A stretch of DNA of 41,767 bases from JACOXT01 sp964372855 (lineage in GTDB: Bacteria; Patescibacteriota; Microgenomatia; Levybacterales; UBA12049), in assembly GCA_964372855.1 (NCBI GenBank), contig CAYJRY010000006.1, positions 1 through 41,767 of the forward strand, written 5' to 3'. The notes under the pieces are model-generated. The model worked only from the letters and a program-made list of their open reading frames with translations. It was not told the DNA's origin and did no database searches. Positions within the stretch are counted from its first letter, which is position 1. Each line of letters opens with the position of its first letter. Of the stretch, positions 7,667 through 15,467 are shown piece by piece. The position numbers and the translations under genes are program-made.

Positions 7667-8063
7667 AATTTAATACTCTTTTAGGTTTTAGATAAACCGA
7701 TCTAAAATTTACAATCAGACCTAATTCTAAATCTGCTCCCTTAAGATATCGCTGCATCTGTATATAATCTTCTTTAGTAATAAAGTTTTTAGCTTTGGCA
7801 TCAAGAATAATTTTTTCTTCAATAATAAAATCAGCCTTATTCCCTTTTGGTGATAAAGCTTGTACGTTTTGAAGTTCGATTTCTCTTCTATAGTTAATGC
7901 CTACAAGTTTTAACAATTTTTCCAGCTGATCGCAATACTGTGTTTCTCGACAAAAACGACCAAGTTCTTTTTGAATCTGAAAACATAAACCTGTAATTTT
8001 ATAGGAAAGTTCTGGTTCTACAAGTTTTCTAGTCTTATTTTTATTAGGAAAATTCGGATGCAT
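7650..8063 (-). CDS. GxxExxY family protein (PD-(D/E)xK nuclease fold)
   Basis: A 137-residue protein of the GxxExxY family: ELSYKITGLCFQIQKELGRFCRETQYCDQLEKLL, then INYRREIEL, ADFIIEEKIILDAKA and a C-terminal YLKGADLELGLIVNF. The D...D-x-K arrangement in ADFII/LDAK fits a PD-(D/E)xK nuclease core. The family's role is not established. It is an intruder in the pilin cluster: it separates the PilW-like and PilX-like genes and overlaps the latter by 17 bases, so it is co-transcribed with them. Short inverted motifs containing CGATCCGAA/TTCGGATCG occur on both sides (near 7590 and 8068), which may mark the insertion. Confidence 0.85.
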   Translation of the reverse strand: MHPNFPNKNKTRKLVEPELSYKITGLCFQIQKELGRFCRETQYCDQLEKLLKLVGINYRREIELQNVQALSPKGNKADFIIEEKIILDAKAKNFITKEDYIQMQRYLKGADLELGLIVNFRSVYLKPKRVLNYDYKR

Positions 8064-8090
8064 ATATGTTCGGATCGCTAATTCGTATCG

Positions 8091-8630
8091 CTATCTGATT
8101 GTAGCGCTACCATAGAATGTTTTTGCATAATCATACTCATTTCTTCCCGATGTATTTACATAAGTAAGAGTGAATTGTATTTTGATCGTCCCATCGGTTC
8201 CACTGCGCGTTAAATTTGTAAAAGTTAATCCCGAAGCAGTAACTCGTGAGGATGTAAGAGAATTAGTAGTGGTATTTGCTCCGCCTACATCTTGAATAAT
8301 TTGAATTACCCCTCCCGAGATATTAAACTCAGTTGGGTCAAGGTCAAGTGGTACTGTTGGAACATTAATATTTAAAGTTGAGGAAGGTGCGCCAACCAAT
8401 GGAGAGTTAATTGCTGTTGCATTTCTCACAGTTTGAGTAATCAGATTCATAACAAAAGCACCCTGTCCCTCAACCTCCGCAATCGTTTGATTTTTGGTAC
8501 GTGAAGCCATTAGAAGAGAAAGTGTCGCTGAAATAATCAATATAATTATCCCAATAGTTACTGTATACAACAATAGCTCAACAACAGTAAAACCACAATT
8601 CCCCCTCACTGTCATTTTTTCACTTTTCAT
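8091..8630 (-). CDS. Minor prepilin, PilW/GspJ-like
   Basis: A 179-residue prepilin with signal CG/FTVVELLLYTVTIGIIILIISATLSLL, conserved Glu at mature position 5, followed by VEGQGAFVMNLITQTVRNATAINSP. This last segment is typical of PilW/GspJ-type minor pilins. The rest is Thr/Ser-rich beta structure, ending near YAKTFYGSATIR. A second ATG five codons in (8615) would give a shorter leader; I cannot decide between them. It sits between the propeller-bearing minor pilin and the GxxExxY gene. Its expected role is in the pilus tip or priming complex. Confidence 0.82.
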   Translation of the reverse strand: MKSEKMTVRGNCGFTVVELLLYTVTIGIIILIISATLSLLMASRTKNQTIAEVEGQGAFVMNLITQTVRNATAINSPLVGAPSSTLNINVPTVPLDLDPTEFNISGGVIQIIQDVGGANTTTNSLTSSRVTASGLTFTNLTRSGTDGTIKIQFTLTYVNTSGRNEYDYAKTFYGSATIR

Positions 8631-8647
8631 TTTTAACTTTTAGCTTA

Positions 8648-10498
8648 TCATTGTCTCCAGTATGCAAAAGAAAATGGATTTGCTGACACTCCTGCATTTG
8701 TTTCTAAAGCTACTCCTTCATCTGCATTTGACCATCCATCAGGACTGGTAAAAGTTCCGCTAGAATTCATTGTCAATCTTTTCGCGAATAAATCATTAGC
8801 TGAGTCAGAAATAGTGAATATAAGCTGTTCTTGATTGACAGGATCCATTTGGATGTCGTACCATTTTTGTGGAGCATTAGCAAAAATAGGCGTAGGGGCA
8901 AAGTCAGTTTGACCTGCTGGAGTTGAGCCTGGGTTTCCAACAAACCAACCAATATCTCTTTCATTTGAATCATGGTATACAATTATATATCTGGTTTGTC
9001 CGCCATTAATTAACCATCCTGTAGCAATAAATTTAGATTGTATGGTAGGGCTTTGACACGAAGTTTCAATGTTAGGATGTGTTGTCCAAGGAGTAGATCC
9101 TGGCCAGTAAGCAGCTTGTAAATCCCCGCCTGCATTTCCAATAGATGCAAAAATCATTTGATTAGTATCAGGATTAGCAGAAAGATCTAGGTGAGTAGCA
9201 TCATCAGCAGAACCAGAAAAGATTCCAGCCCTTGCTGACCATGTGCAATTAGCACCAGCTGGAGTACATGTCGCATAAAAAGCCCCATTTGTGCCATTAG
9301 TACCTCCAGACCATCCCCATACAGCCATTACCTCTCCTGATAAGGACTCAAATTCCACATCAAAAGGGTCTACATCAGTACCGGTAATAGCTTCCACACT
9401 AGTTTCAAGTGCAGTAGGTTTTATGTTCCCAGAAAATGTATCCCCATCCCACATGGCTGCCCATAAATCTTGATTAGAGTCTAACCAAAGAGCTGCGATA
9501 ATATTAGAAGATGATCTCTTATCCCATGCCATTTTAACCCACTTAACTTGATCTGTTGTTCCTGTTCCTGGAGACTCAAGTACTGTTCCAAGTCCAGATG
9601 GATCAGGAACCCAATTAGATGCTCCGCATCCTAAGGTTCCAGCCTTTGTTCTATATCTTAATTCAGCTGAGCCAGCTGCATCAGTAGAATACACCACAAT
9701 TACATCGCCACTTTGTGTTTCATATGCAATGTCAAACCGTTTATTTCCTCCATTTCCTCCAACTGTCACACTCCAGTCATTATTCCAACTATTTCCATCA
9801 AAGCACATTACTTGGAGATTTCCTGATGAATTAAGATATCCCGCAATCGCCTCTTGTTTGGTTGGAGAAGTTCTTACTTGAGTCGCAAGAGCTGCTGTAC
9901 CAGAAACAGTTGGATTTTCAGTACCAAAAGTATTAGCTGCTCTATCATACGTTCTATTTTTTGGAGTTGTGGTCCCATCTCCATAAACAATTAATGCACT
10001 CCCAAGCGTCGAGACGACTTTTTGCCAGAAAGTGAGTCGACTATTAAGAGTAACTGTTCCTGACCTTTGTTGGTTTTGCGTCCACGTGACAGTTGATGTG
10101 ACATTTTTTTTATTCGGATCAGAGGGTGAAAGATCGGCAATTGTGATTTGGCGAGTAAAAATATCTGTAGTATCAACTGGACTGGTTACCAAAGACCACT
10201 GATTACCACTTGTTGAAAGATAATATGTCCCATTTGTAATATTGTTAAAATTCTCATCTCGAATATTTCTTACTGCCTCAAGCCCCTCCTCTGCCAAGGC
10301 AACCGCTCGATTTCTTGCTCCAGCCAAACGAGTGCTGTCTTGACCGTATATTACTGCCCCTATCAATCCAGTAACAATAAGAACAAACACTGATATCGAT
10401 AGAAGTATCTCAATAAGTGCAAAGCCACGTTCATGTGAACCGCAATCATGTGAACTGATTCGTGGTGAACTGAACGTAGTAAATCCCTTTGTATTCAT
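8648..10498 (-). CDS. Giant GspI/PilV-like minor pilin with seven-repeat beta-propeller-like domain
   Basis: A 616-residue protein. The N-terminus is a prepilin: ERG/FALIEILLSISVFVLIVTGLIGAVIYG, then RNRAVALAEEGLEAVRNIRDENF, the usual GspI/PilV continuation. Family members are normally about 130-200 residues. Here about 430 residues follow, containing some seven repeats of 45-60 residues. Each has the pattern of a hydrophobic strand with W/D, an SG or N turn, a strand of the type VIVVYSTD or IIAALWLD, and a closing W. Examples are DIAYETQSGDVIVVY, DVEFESLSGEVMAVW and IQMDPVNQEQLIFTI. I infer a beta-propeller displayed at the pilus tip, analogous in position to PilY1's propeller. Its stop is followed closely by the PilW-like gene. 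Confidence 0.85.
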   Translation of the reverse strand: MNTKGFTTFSSPRISSHDCGSHERGFALIEILLSISVFVLIVTGLIGAVIYGQDSTRLAGARNRAVALAEEGLEAVRNIRDENFNNITNGTYYLSTSGNQWSLVTSPVDTTDIFTRQITIADLSPSDPNKKNVTSTVTWTQNQQRSGTVTLNSRLTFWQKVVSTLGSALIVYGDGTTTPKNRTYDRAANTFGTENPTVSGTAALATQVRTSPTKQEAIAGYLNSSGNLQVMCFDGNSWNNDWSVTVGGNGGNKRFDIAYETQSGDVIVVYSTDAAGSAELRYRTKAGTLGCGASNWVPDPSGLGTVLESPGTGTTDQVKWVKMAWDKRSSSNIIAALWLDSNQDLWAAMWDGDTFSGNIKPTALETSVEAITGTDVDPFDVEFESLSGEVMAVWGWSGGTNGTNGAFYATCTPAGANCTWSARAGIFSGSADDATHLDLSANPDTNQMIFASIGNAGGDLQAAYWPGSTPWTTHPNIETSCQSPTIQSKFIATGWLINGGQTRYIIVYHDSNERDIGWFVGNPGSTPAGQTDFAPTPIFANAPQKWYDIQMDPVNQEQLIFTISDSANDLFAKRLTMNSSGTFTSPDGWSNADEGVALETNAGVSANPFSFAYWRQ

Positions 10499-10975
10499 TT
10501 AATAACTTATCATTCCTTTTGGATTTATTACAATATCTTTTGTGTCATATGGAGTAGTTAATGTAATTGTAATAGAGCTTGTAATATCTACTCCTCCTGT
10601 CTGAGGAGTTCCCAACGGCTCTGAATACGTAATTTCCAAAGCACCAGTTGGTGTGATTAAAGGAGACATATCAAATATTTCATCATACCCACTGTCACGA
10701 GCAGCATAGCTTGTACCTTTAAAAAGAACAATGCTTCCAGACTGAATTTTGACTCCCCATTTCGTATCTCCATCAGCTGCTTGAGACAAAGATTGTGCGC
10801 GGCGTAATGTCTCAACTACTGTTGTTGATGAAATATCAAGGTCATTTTTTACTTGAAGCGATCTATAAATTGGCGCTGAAAATACAGTTAAAGCGCCGAT
10901 TAACGCAACTGATAAAAGCATTTCAATTAGACTGAATCCTACGTGTAGATTTTTAATCAAACTATTTTGATTCAT
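10499..10975 (-). CDS. Minor prepilin, FimT/GspH-like
   Basis: A 158-residue prepilin with signal VG/FSLIEMLLSVALIGALTVFSAPIYRSLQVKNDL. VETLRRAQSLSQAADGDTKWGVKIQSGSIVLFKGTSY follows, the usual GspH/FimT pattern with GVxxxxGxxxLF-like strands. I chose the ATG at 10975 (MNQNSL) rather than the TTG at 10987. It overlaps the end of pilC by 14 bases, and its TAA is immediately followed by the ATG of the giant minor pilin. It probably belongs to the same tip/priming complex as the neighbouring minor pilins. Confidence 0.85.
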   Translation of the reverse strand: MNQNSLIKNLHVGFSLIEMLLSVALIGALTVFSAPIYRSLQVKNDLDISSTTVVETLRRAQSLSQAADGDTKWGVKIQSGSIVLFKGTSYAARDSGYDEIFDMSPLITPTGALEITYSEPLGTPQTGGVDITSSITITLTTPYDTKDIVINPKGMISY

Positions 10976-12044
10976 TAAGATTTCCAATCAAACTATAAAG
11001 CGGTAAAATAACTGCCAAAGCAACTGCCACAACTCCAAGCCATACTATTACAAGAAGTATTGGTTCTAAAAGTACTGTAATATTTTTGGTTGTAATATCA
11101 AGCTTGGTCTCAAATCTGCTGCCAATAGATATAAGGGTATTTGGCAGTTTTCCGGATTTTTCAGCAGAAATTATAAGAGATTGCACTGGTGGTGGAATAA
11201 GACTTGGTAAAGAACTGTAATTTGTAAAGCTTGTCTGAAATGAATTACCCTCCTCGATTCCTTTTTCTAGATGCAAATAAAACTTTCTGTATTGATAAAA
11301 ATCTGTCGCATCAGCAAGCGAGCGAAGCGATTCAATTATAGGCAGTCCGCTATCAAGTAGAGTTCCCAAGATATATCCAATTCTTGAGACTTCAACTTCC
11401 TGAATAAGTCTTTTTACTGCAGGTATCTTAAATAAAATTATTTGTCCTATAAACTTTGTTGTATCTTTTATAAAAATAATATAAATAAATATCGAAATAA
11501 GTGCTATTAATAAAGGTATAGCTATTCCTCCATATTCTCCTAAGAAATTTCCCACCCAAATAAGGACTTTAGTTATGAGGGGTAATTCAATCTTCAGCTC
11601 CGAAAATACTCGAGCTAAATTTGGAAGAATAAACCACGCGATCCCTATTCCTATTATGGCAGTTAATGCAAATACAAATACAGGATATAGCATTGCCGAA
11701 GTCAAATGTGATCGGAATTCTTTTTGCTTTTGCAATTGAAGTGCAATTACTTGTAAATTCTGATTGAGTTTTCCTGATTTTTCTCCAACTTGAATAAGAG
11801 AAATCGCAAATCTAGGAAATAATTTTGAATTTTCCAAAGCTTTCCATAAAGGACTGCCACCCTCTATATCCTCTTCCATACCCTCAACAATTTTTCTTAA
11901 AGTTTTTGAACGAATTCCTTTTTTGATCGATTCAAGAGCAGTAATAATTGTCAAGCCTGACGACAAAAGCATTGATAAGTTTTCAATTAAATATTCTCTT
12001 TCCCCTCCAGTGCCAAAATTTAAATAAAAGTGGTGAATTTTCAT
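10962..12044 (-). CDS. pilC: Type IV pilus inner-membrane platform protein PilC/GspF
   Basis: A 360-residue GspF-family protein with two copies of the T2SSF domain. The first begins near MLLSSGLTIITALESIKKG with IQVGEKSGKLNQNL. The second begins near ILGTLLDSGLPIIESLRSLA with IISAEKSGKLPNTL. Three membrane segments are visible: AMLYPVFVFALTAIIGIGIA, IAIPLLIALISIFIYIIFI, and a C-terminal one around LLVIVWLGVVAVALAVILPL. It forms the platform turned by PilB during pilus assembly. It follows pilB with a six-base gap and overlaps the next prepilin gene. Confidence 0.93.
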   Translation of the reverse strand: MKIHHFYLNFGTGGEREYLIENLSMLLSSGLTIITALESIKKGIRSKTLRKIVEGMEEDIEGGSPLWKALENSKLFPRFAISLIQVGEKSGKLNQNLQVIALQLQKQKEFRSHLTSAMLYPVFVFALTAIIGIGIAWFILPNLARVFSELKIELPLITKVLIWVGNFLGEYGGIAIPLLIALISIFIYIIFIKDTTKFIGQIILFKIPAVKRLIQEVEVSRIGYILGTLLDSGLPIIESLRSLADATDFYQYRKFYLHLEKGIEEGNSFQTSFTNYSSLPSLIPPPVQSLIISAEKSGKLPNTLISIGSRFETKLDITTKNITVLLEPILLVIVWLGVVAVALAVILPLYSLIGNLNESK

Positions 12045-12050
12045 TGATAA

Positions 12051-13760
12051 TTACTTTGCAGGCGCGGCTATACGCATCAATTCTTCAATTGTTGTAATTC
12101 CATTTCTAACTTTCTCCATGCCATCTTCAAATAACTGCACAGTTCCTTGTTTGGAAGCCAGATTCCATACTTCTTGGGCTGTTGGATGACTAAGAATCAA
12201 CTCTTCCATTTCTTTTGAAATCTGTATAAATTCAAAAACAGCAATCCTTCCTTTATAACCCGTATTTTCGCAGGAAACGCAACCTTTGGCTTTATAAAGA
12301 GTTATGGTTGATTTCTTAGACAAATATTTTCCGATTGCTGGATAAAGCCTTGTCAGCTCATTCGTACTTAAAGAGGAGCTAAGTCTGCAGCTAACACAAA
12401 GTCTCCTCACGAGGCGCTGCGCAATCACAAGTTCCAGGGTTGAGGCCAATAAAAACGGCTCAACTCCCATTTCCAAAAGTCTAGGTATTGCAGTTGCGGC
12501 ATCATTTGCGTGAAATGATGAAAATAGAAGTTGTCCAGTTAAGGCGGCATTTACAGAAATTTCAGCAGTTTCAGCATCTCTTATCTCCCCAACCAATATA
12601 ATATCTGGATCTTGCCTAACTATAGATCTCAATCCTGACGCAAATGTAATATTGGCTTCTTTATTAACTTGAATTTGATTCACTCCCAAAATTTTATACT
12701 CAACAGGATCCTCAATTGTTGTGATATTGACATTTGGAATGTTTAATGTTTTTAAAAGTGCATATAATGTCGTTGTCTTACCAGAACCAGTTGGGCCAGC
12801 AACTAGTATCATTCCAAAGGGTTTTTTAGATTCATGCCTGAGAATTTCCTCATGTCTTTTGGACAACCCAAGATCATATAAAGTAAAACTTCGAACATAC
12901 TCTCCTAAAAGCCTCATAACTGTTTTTTCACCATCTAAAGTTGGAGCAATTGAGACTCGGACATCAACAGTTGTATCATCATGTACAAATCTTATGGCGC
13001 CATCTTGGGTCGCAAAATGCTCATCAATTCTCAAGTGAGCCAAAACTTTTATTCTATTTAATATATTTTCATAATATTCTCTGGGGATTCTTGCTGCTTC
13101 ATGAAGAACTCCATCAATCCTAAACCTTACCAAAGTTGTTTTATCCTGCGGTTCAAAATGAATATCGGATGCTCTATTTATAACCGCATCTTGCATAATT
13201 TCTGAAATTATCTCCGGAGCAACTTTTTTCTGAGAAGCTATAATACTTCCAAATCTAGTCTGAAGAGAAGATCGGTAATGTATGAAAAGCTCCAATATAT
13301 CATCCTCTGGAGCGTAATTAAATACAATTGTTTTACCTGGAAAAATCCGTTTGAGTTCTAATTGAAGATTCAAAGAAGTCGGATTGTCCGACGCAACCGA
13401 AATAGTGTTATTGTCTTCCCTAAATAAAACTACATGATACTGCCTTGCTAAATCTTCATTAATTTTTAATACCTGATCTTTAGTAGGCTTATGAACTTGA
13501 AGATCAGCGTATGGAACTCTATATGCCTCAGCTATTGCCTGGCTTAATAATTGCTTTGTTATTATACCTTTGGAGATTAGGTAATCAGTTAGTGAAGTAT
13601 TTGTCCCATTTATATTCTTTTCCGCGTTTTGAAGATCCGTCTGTGAAATATAGTTTTCTTTCAATAAAATATTTTTAATATTCAGTGGAGGTGGGGATTG
13701 TGGTGGTAAGGGTGGTAAAGGAGGCGTTAAATTTTTGGCTTTATTTTGCAGTGTTTCCAT
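12051..13760 (-). CDS. pilB: Type IV pilus assembly ATPase PilB/GspE
   Basis: A 569-residue AAA-type secretion ATPase. A proline-rich start (PPLPPLPPQSPPP) precedes an MshEN-type N-domain (ILLKENYISQTDLQNAEKN...VPYADL). The ATPase core has GPTGSGKTTTLYALL (Walker A), ITTIEDPVEY (Asp box), DPDIILVGEIRDAETAEI (Walker B) and HANDAATAIPRL (His box). Two CxxC pairs (LCVSC, GCVSC) form the zinc site usual in PilB rather than PilT. It powers pilus extension. No retraction ATPase (PilT) is in this window. The region upstream carries a long hairpin repeat that separates it from the receiver gene. Confidence 0.96.
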   Translation of the reverse strand: METLQNKAKNLTPPLPPLPPQSPPPLNIKNILLKENYISQTDLQNAEKNINGTNTSLTDYLISKGIITKQLLSQAIAEAYRVPYADLQVHKPTKDQVLKINEDLARQYHVVLFREDNNTISVASDNPTSLNLQLELKRIFPGKTIVFNYAPEDDILELFIHYRSSLQTRFGSIIASQKKVAPEIISEIMQDAVINRASDIHFEPQDKTTLVRFRIDGVLHEAARIPREYYENILNRIKVLAHLRIDEHFATQDGAIRFVHDDTTVDVRVSIAPTLDGEKTVMRLLGEYVRSFTLYDLGLSKRHEEILRHESKKPFGMILVAGPTGSGKTTTLYALLKTLNIPNVNITTIEDPVEYKILGVNQIQVNKEANITFASGLRSIVRQDPDIILVGEIRDAETAEISVNAALTGQLLFSSFHANDAATAIPRLLEMGVEPFLLASTLELVIAQRLVRRLCVSCRLSSSLSTNELTRLYPAIGKYLSKKSTITLYKAKGCVSCENTGYKGRIAVFEFIQISKEMEELILSHPTAQEVWNLASKQGTVQLFEDGMEKVRNGITTIEELMRIAAPAK

Positions 13761-13771
13761 AGGCAGGATTT

Positions 13772-13853
13772 ATCCAGCACCACTTTCTCTATTTAAAAAT
13801 TTGATTGCTCTGATTTAGAACAATCTCATCTCAACACAAAAGTGGTGCTGGAT
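13772..13853. repeat. Long hairpin repeat between receiver gene and pilB (copy C)
   Basis: Perfect 15-base arms ATCCAGCACCACTTT (13772-13786) and AAAGTGGTGCTGGAT (13839-13853) enclose about 52 bases. It begins directly after the receiver's TAA on the minus strand. The arms share the ATCCAGCACCA core of the copies inside the prepilin genes. It may weaken read-through or protect mRNA ends (inference). Confidence 0.75.
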
Positions 13854-14237
13854 TTATTTTTGCAAATTTGCTTTTATACTGTCAACAATTTTTGACAATG
13901 AAACGTCGGATTTTATATAAAAATCATCCACTCCTAAATTCCGAACTTTCTGAAAATCTTCAGGTTGAGAAAGCCCTGAAATAACTATAACTTTAGTTTT
14001 GATGTTATCTTTTCTCAAAGCCTCAAGCACTCCAAAGCCATCAACTTTTGGCATTATCAAATCAAGAAGTATTAGATCAAAACTCTCTTTCTTAATAAGA
14101 TTTAGCGCTTCTTCTCCATCATATGCTTTTTGTATATTAAACCCTTCATGAGTTAGCTTAAGACTTAAAGCATTGGAGAGTGCAGTATCATCCTCAGCAA
14201 TTAATATTTTTGGGGAATTATTGTCCATATTAATCAT
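13854..14237 (-). CDS. CheY-like single-domain response regulator
   Basis: A 127-residue receiver domain with no output domain. Motifs are the acidic pair in ILIAEDDTAL (E15-D16-D17), phospho-acceptor D59 in LILLDLIMP, the conserved Ser in VISGLSQ, and the Lys in DFYIKSD. Lone receivers act through protein partners. Its place at the head of the pilus operon suggests it tunes pilus assembly, as PilG/PilH-type regulators do (inference). No histidine kinase is in the window. An internal ATG three codons in (14228) is also a possible start; a TAATAT box lies seven bases before it. Confidence 0.9.
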   Translation of the reverse strand: MINMDNNSPKILIAEDDTALSNALSLKLTHEGFNIQKAYDGEEALNLIKKESFDLILLDLIMPKVDGFGVLEALRKDNIKTKVIVISGLSQPEDFQKVRNLGVDDFYIKSDVSLSKIVDSIKANLQK

Positions 14238-14285
14238 TATTACAAATCATATAGACATATGCAAATACAAAATTTGTTTGCTTGG

Positions 14286-15227
14286 CTAACCTTTTAATTT
14301 AATAGCTATTTTCCCTTTCGGACTTTTGTGTTCGAGGTACTCAAATGCCATGCGAACATTTTCAAGAGAAAAAACTTTATCAATTTGGACTTTTATTGCT
14401 TTGGATTCAATAAACTCTGACAAACGATTTAAATTTTTTGTACTTGCCTTAGTATTTTGACCGATTGCAGTGACTCCAAGATTTTGAGCTATGCTTTCAT
14501 CTGGCTGTCCAAGCATCGAAACCAAGACTCCTCCTCTTCTAAGAACCTGAAAAGACTTATTAGTTGTTTCACCTCCTACAGTATCAAAAACGCTGTCCAT
14601 ATTTTTAAGCATCTCTTCAAATTTTTCTTTTTTGTAATCAATTACCTCATCTGCACCCAAATTTTTGACAAACTCAACATCATCTGTACTCACTGTTGTC
14701 GCAGCATATGCGCCCAAATATTTTGCAAGTTGAAGTGCCATACTTCCTATCCCTCCTGCTCCACCATGGATTAATATCTTCTCTCCTTTTTTCAAATTAA
14801 TATACTCTTCCAACGCCTGTATAGCGCTTGTACCAACCAAAACCGATGCCGCAGCTTCAAGAAAATCAATGCTCTTTGGTTTTTTAGCTATATTTGTAAC
14901 TCTTGCAACACAATACTCTGCTAGTGAACCTGATCCCCCATTTACAAAATTTGCTGATCCAAATACCTCCATACCCTTTTTAAAATCAGAAACCCCTTCA
15001 CCAACTTCTACAATTACACCGGCAAAATCTCCACCTAAGACTGCGGGAAAAATAAGTGGCATGAAATTTTTGAATAAACCACTTCGCACTTTCCAATCAA
15101 ATGGATTGATACTAGCCGCATATTCCTCTACCAATATTTGTCCTTTTTGAGGAGTAGGTTTTTGAGCATTATCATTTATTTCAAAAACTTCACTCCCACC
15201 ATATCTATTTATCTGTACTGCTTTCAT
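14286..15227 (-). CDS. Zinc-independent MDR-type NAD(P)H-dependent oxidoreductase
   Basis: A 313-residue quinone-oxidoreductase-like member of the medium-chain reductase superfamily. The GroES-like N-part (YAASINPFDWKVRSGLF, PAVLGGDFAGVIVEVGEGV) is followed by a Rossmann domain with ILIHGGAGGIGSMALQLAKYLGA, and then the DEVIDYKKEKFEEML region. The catalytic-zinc cysteine/histidine set of alcohol dehydrogenases is absent, so it should reduce quinones or enones with NADPH. It has its own promoter with an extended -10, TGC TACAAT, six bases before the ATG. It stands between the pilus operon and the glycan genes without obvious partners. Confidence 0.9.
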   Translation of the reverse strand: MKAVQINRYGGSEVFEINDNAQKPTPQKGQILVEEYAASINPFDWKVRSGLFKNFMPLIFPAVLGGDFAGVIVEVGEGVSDFKKGMEVFGSANFVNGGSGSLAEYCVARVTNIAKKPKSIDFLEAAASVLVGTSAIQALEEYINLKKGEKILIHGGAGGIGSMALQLAKYLGAYAATTVSTDDVEFVKNLGADEVIDYKKEKFEEMLKNMDSVFDTVGGETTNKSFQVLRRGGVLVSMLGQPDESIAQNLGVTAIGQNTKASTKNLNRLSEFIESKAIKVQIDKVFSLENVRMAFEYLEHKSPKGKIAIKLKG

Positions 15228-15233
15228 AGAAAT

Positions 15234-15242
15234 ATTGTAGCA
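15234..15242 (-). promoter_or_regulatory. Extended -10, leaderless start of MDR gene
   Basis: TGC TACAAT, then six bases (ATTTCT), then the ATG at 15227. No Shine-Dalgarno sequence is present. Confidence 0.6.
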
Positions 15243-15268
15243 GAAAATTTTTATTTTAAAAAAGTGTT

Positions 15269-15451
15269 TTATTTCTGATTTGGGGCATTAGGCTTCCATT
15301 GTGGATCAAGCTTTAAATGTCGCTTCCCGAGTCTATTTAATAACCTCAACTTTTCCTCATCCGGTTCTATGCCTTGTCGCACCATCGCCTCTATTTGTCT
15401 TTTTACTCGAGCGAATTTTTTGTGTTTTCTAAATCCGTGACGTCTTTCCAT
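15269..15451 (-). CDS. Small basic hypothetical protein
   Basis: 60 residues, strongly basic (MERRHGFRKHKKFARVKRQIEAMVRQG...GKRHLKLDPQWKPN). I do not recognise the family; the charge suggests nucleic-acid or ribosome binding, but that is a guess. I prefer the ATG at 15451 over an in-frame start at 15487, because the longer form would overlap the preceding gene and a purine-rich AAGAGAAG lies just before the 15451 ATG. It follows the debranching-enzyme-like gene by 16 bases and is likely co-transcribed with it. Confidence 0.6.
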   Translation of the reverse strand: MERRHGFRKHKKFARVKRQIEAMVRQGIEPDEEKLRLLNRLGKRHLKLDPQWKPNAPNQK

Positions 15452-15467
15452 AAAAAAACTTCTCTTG

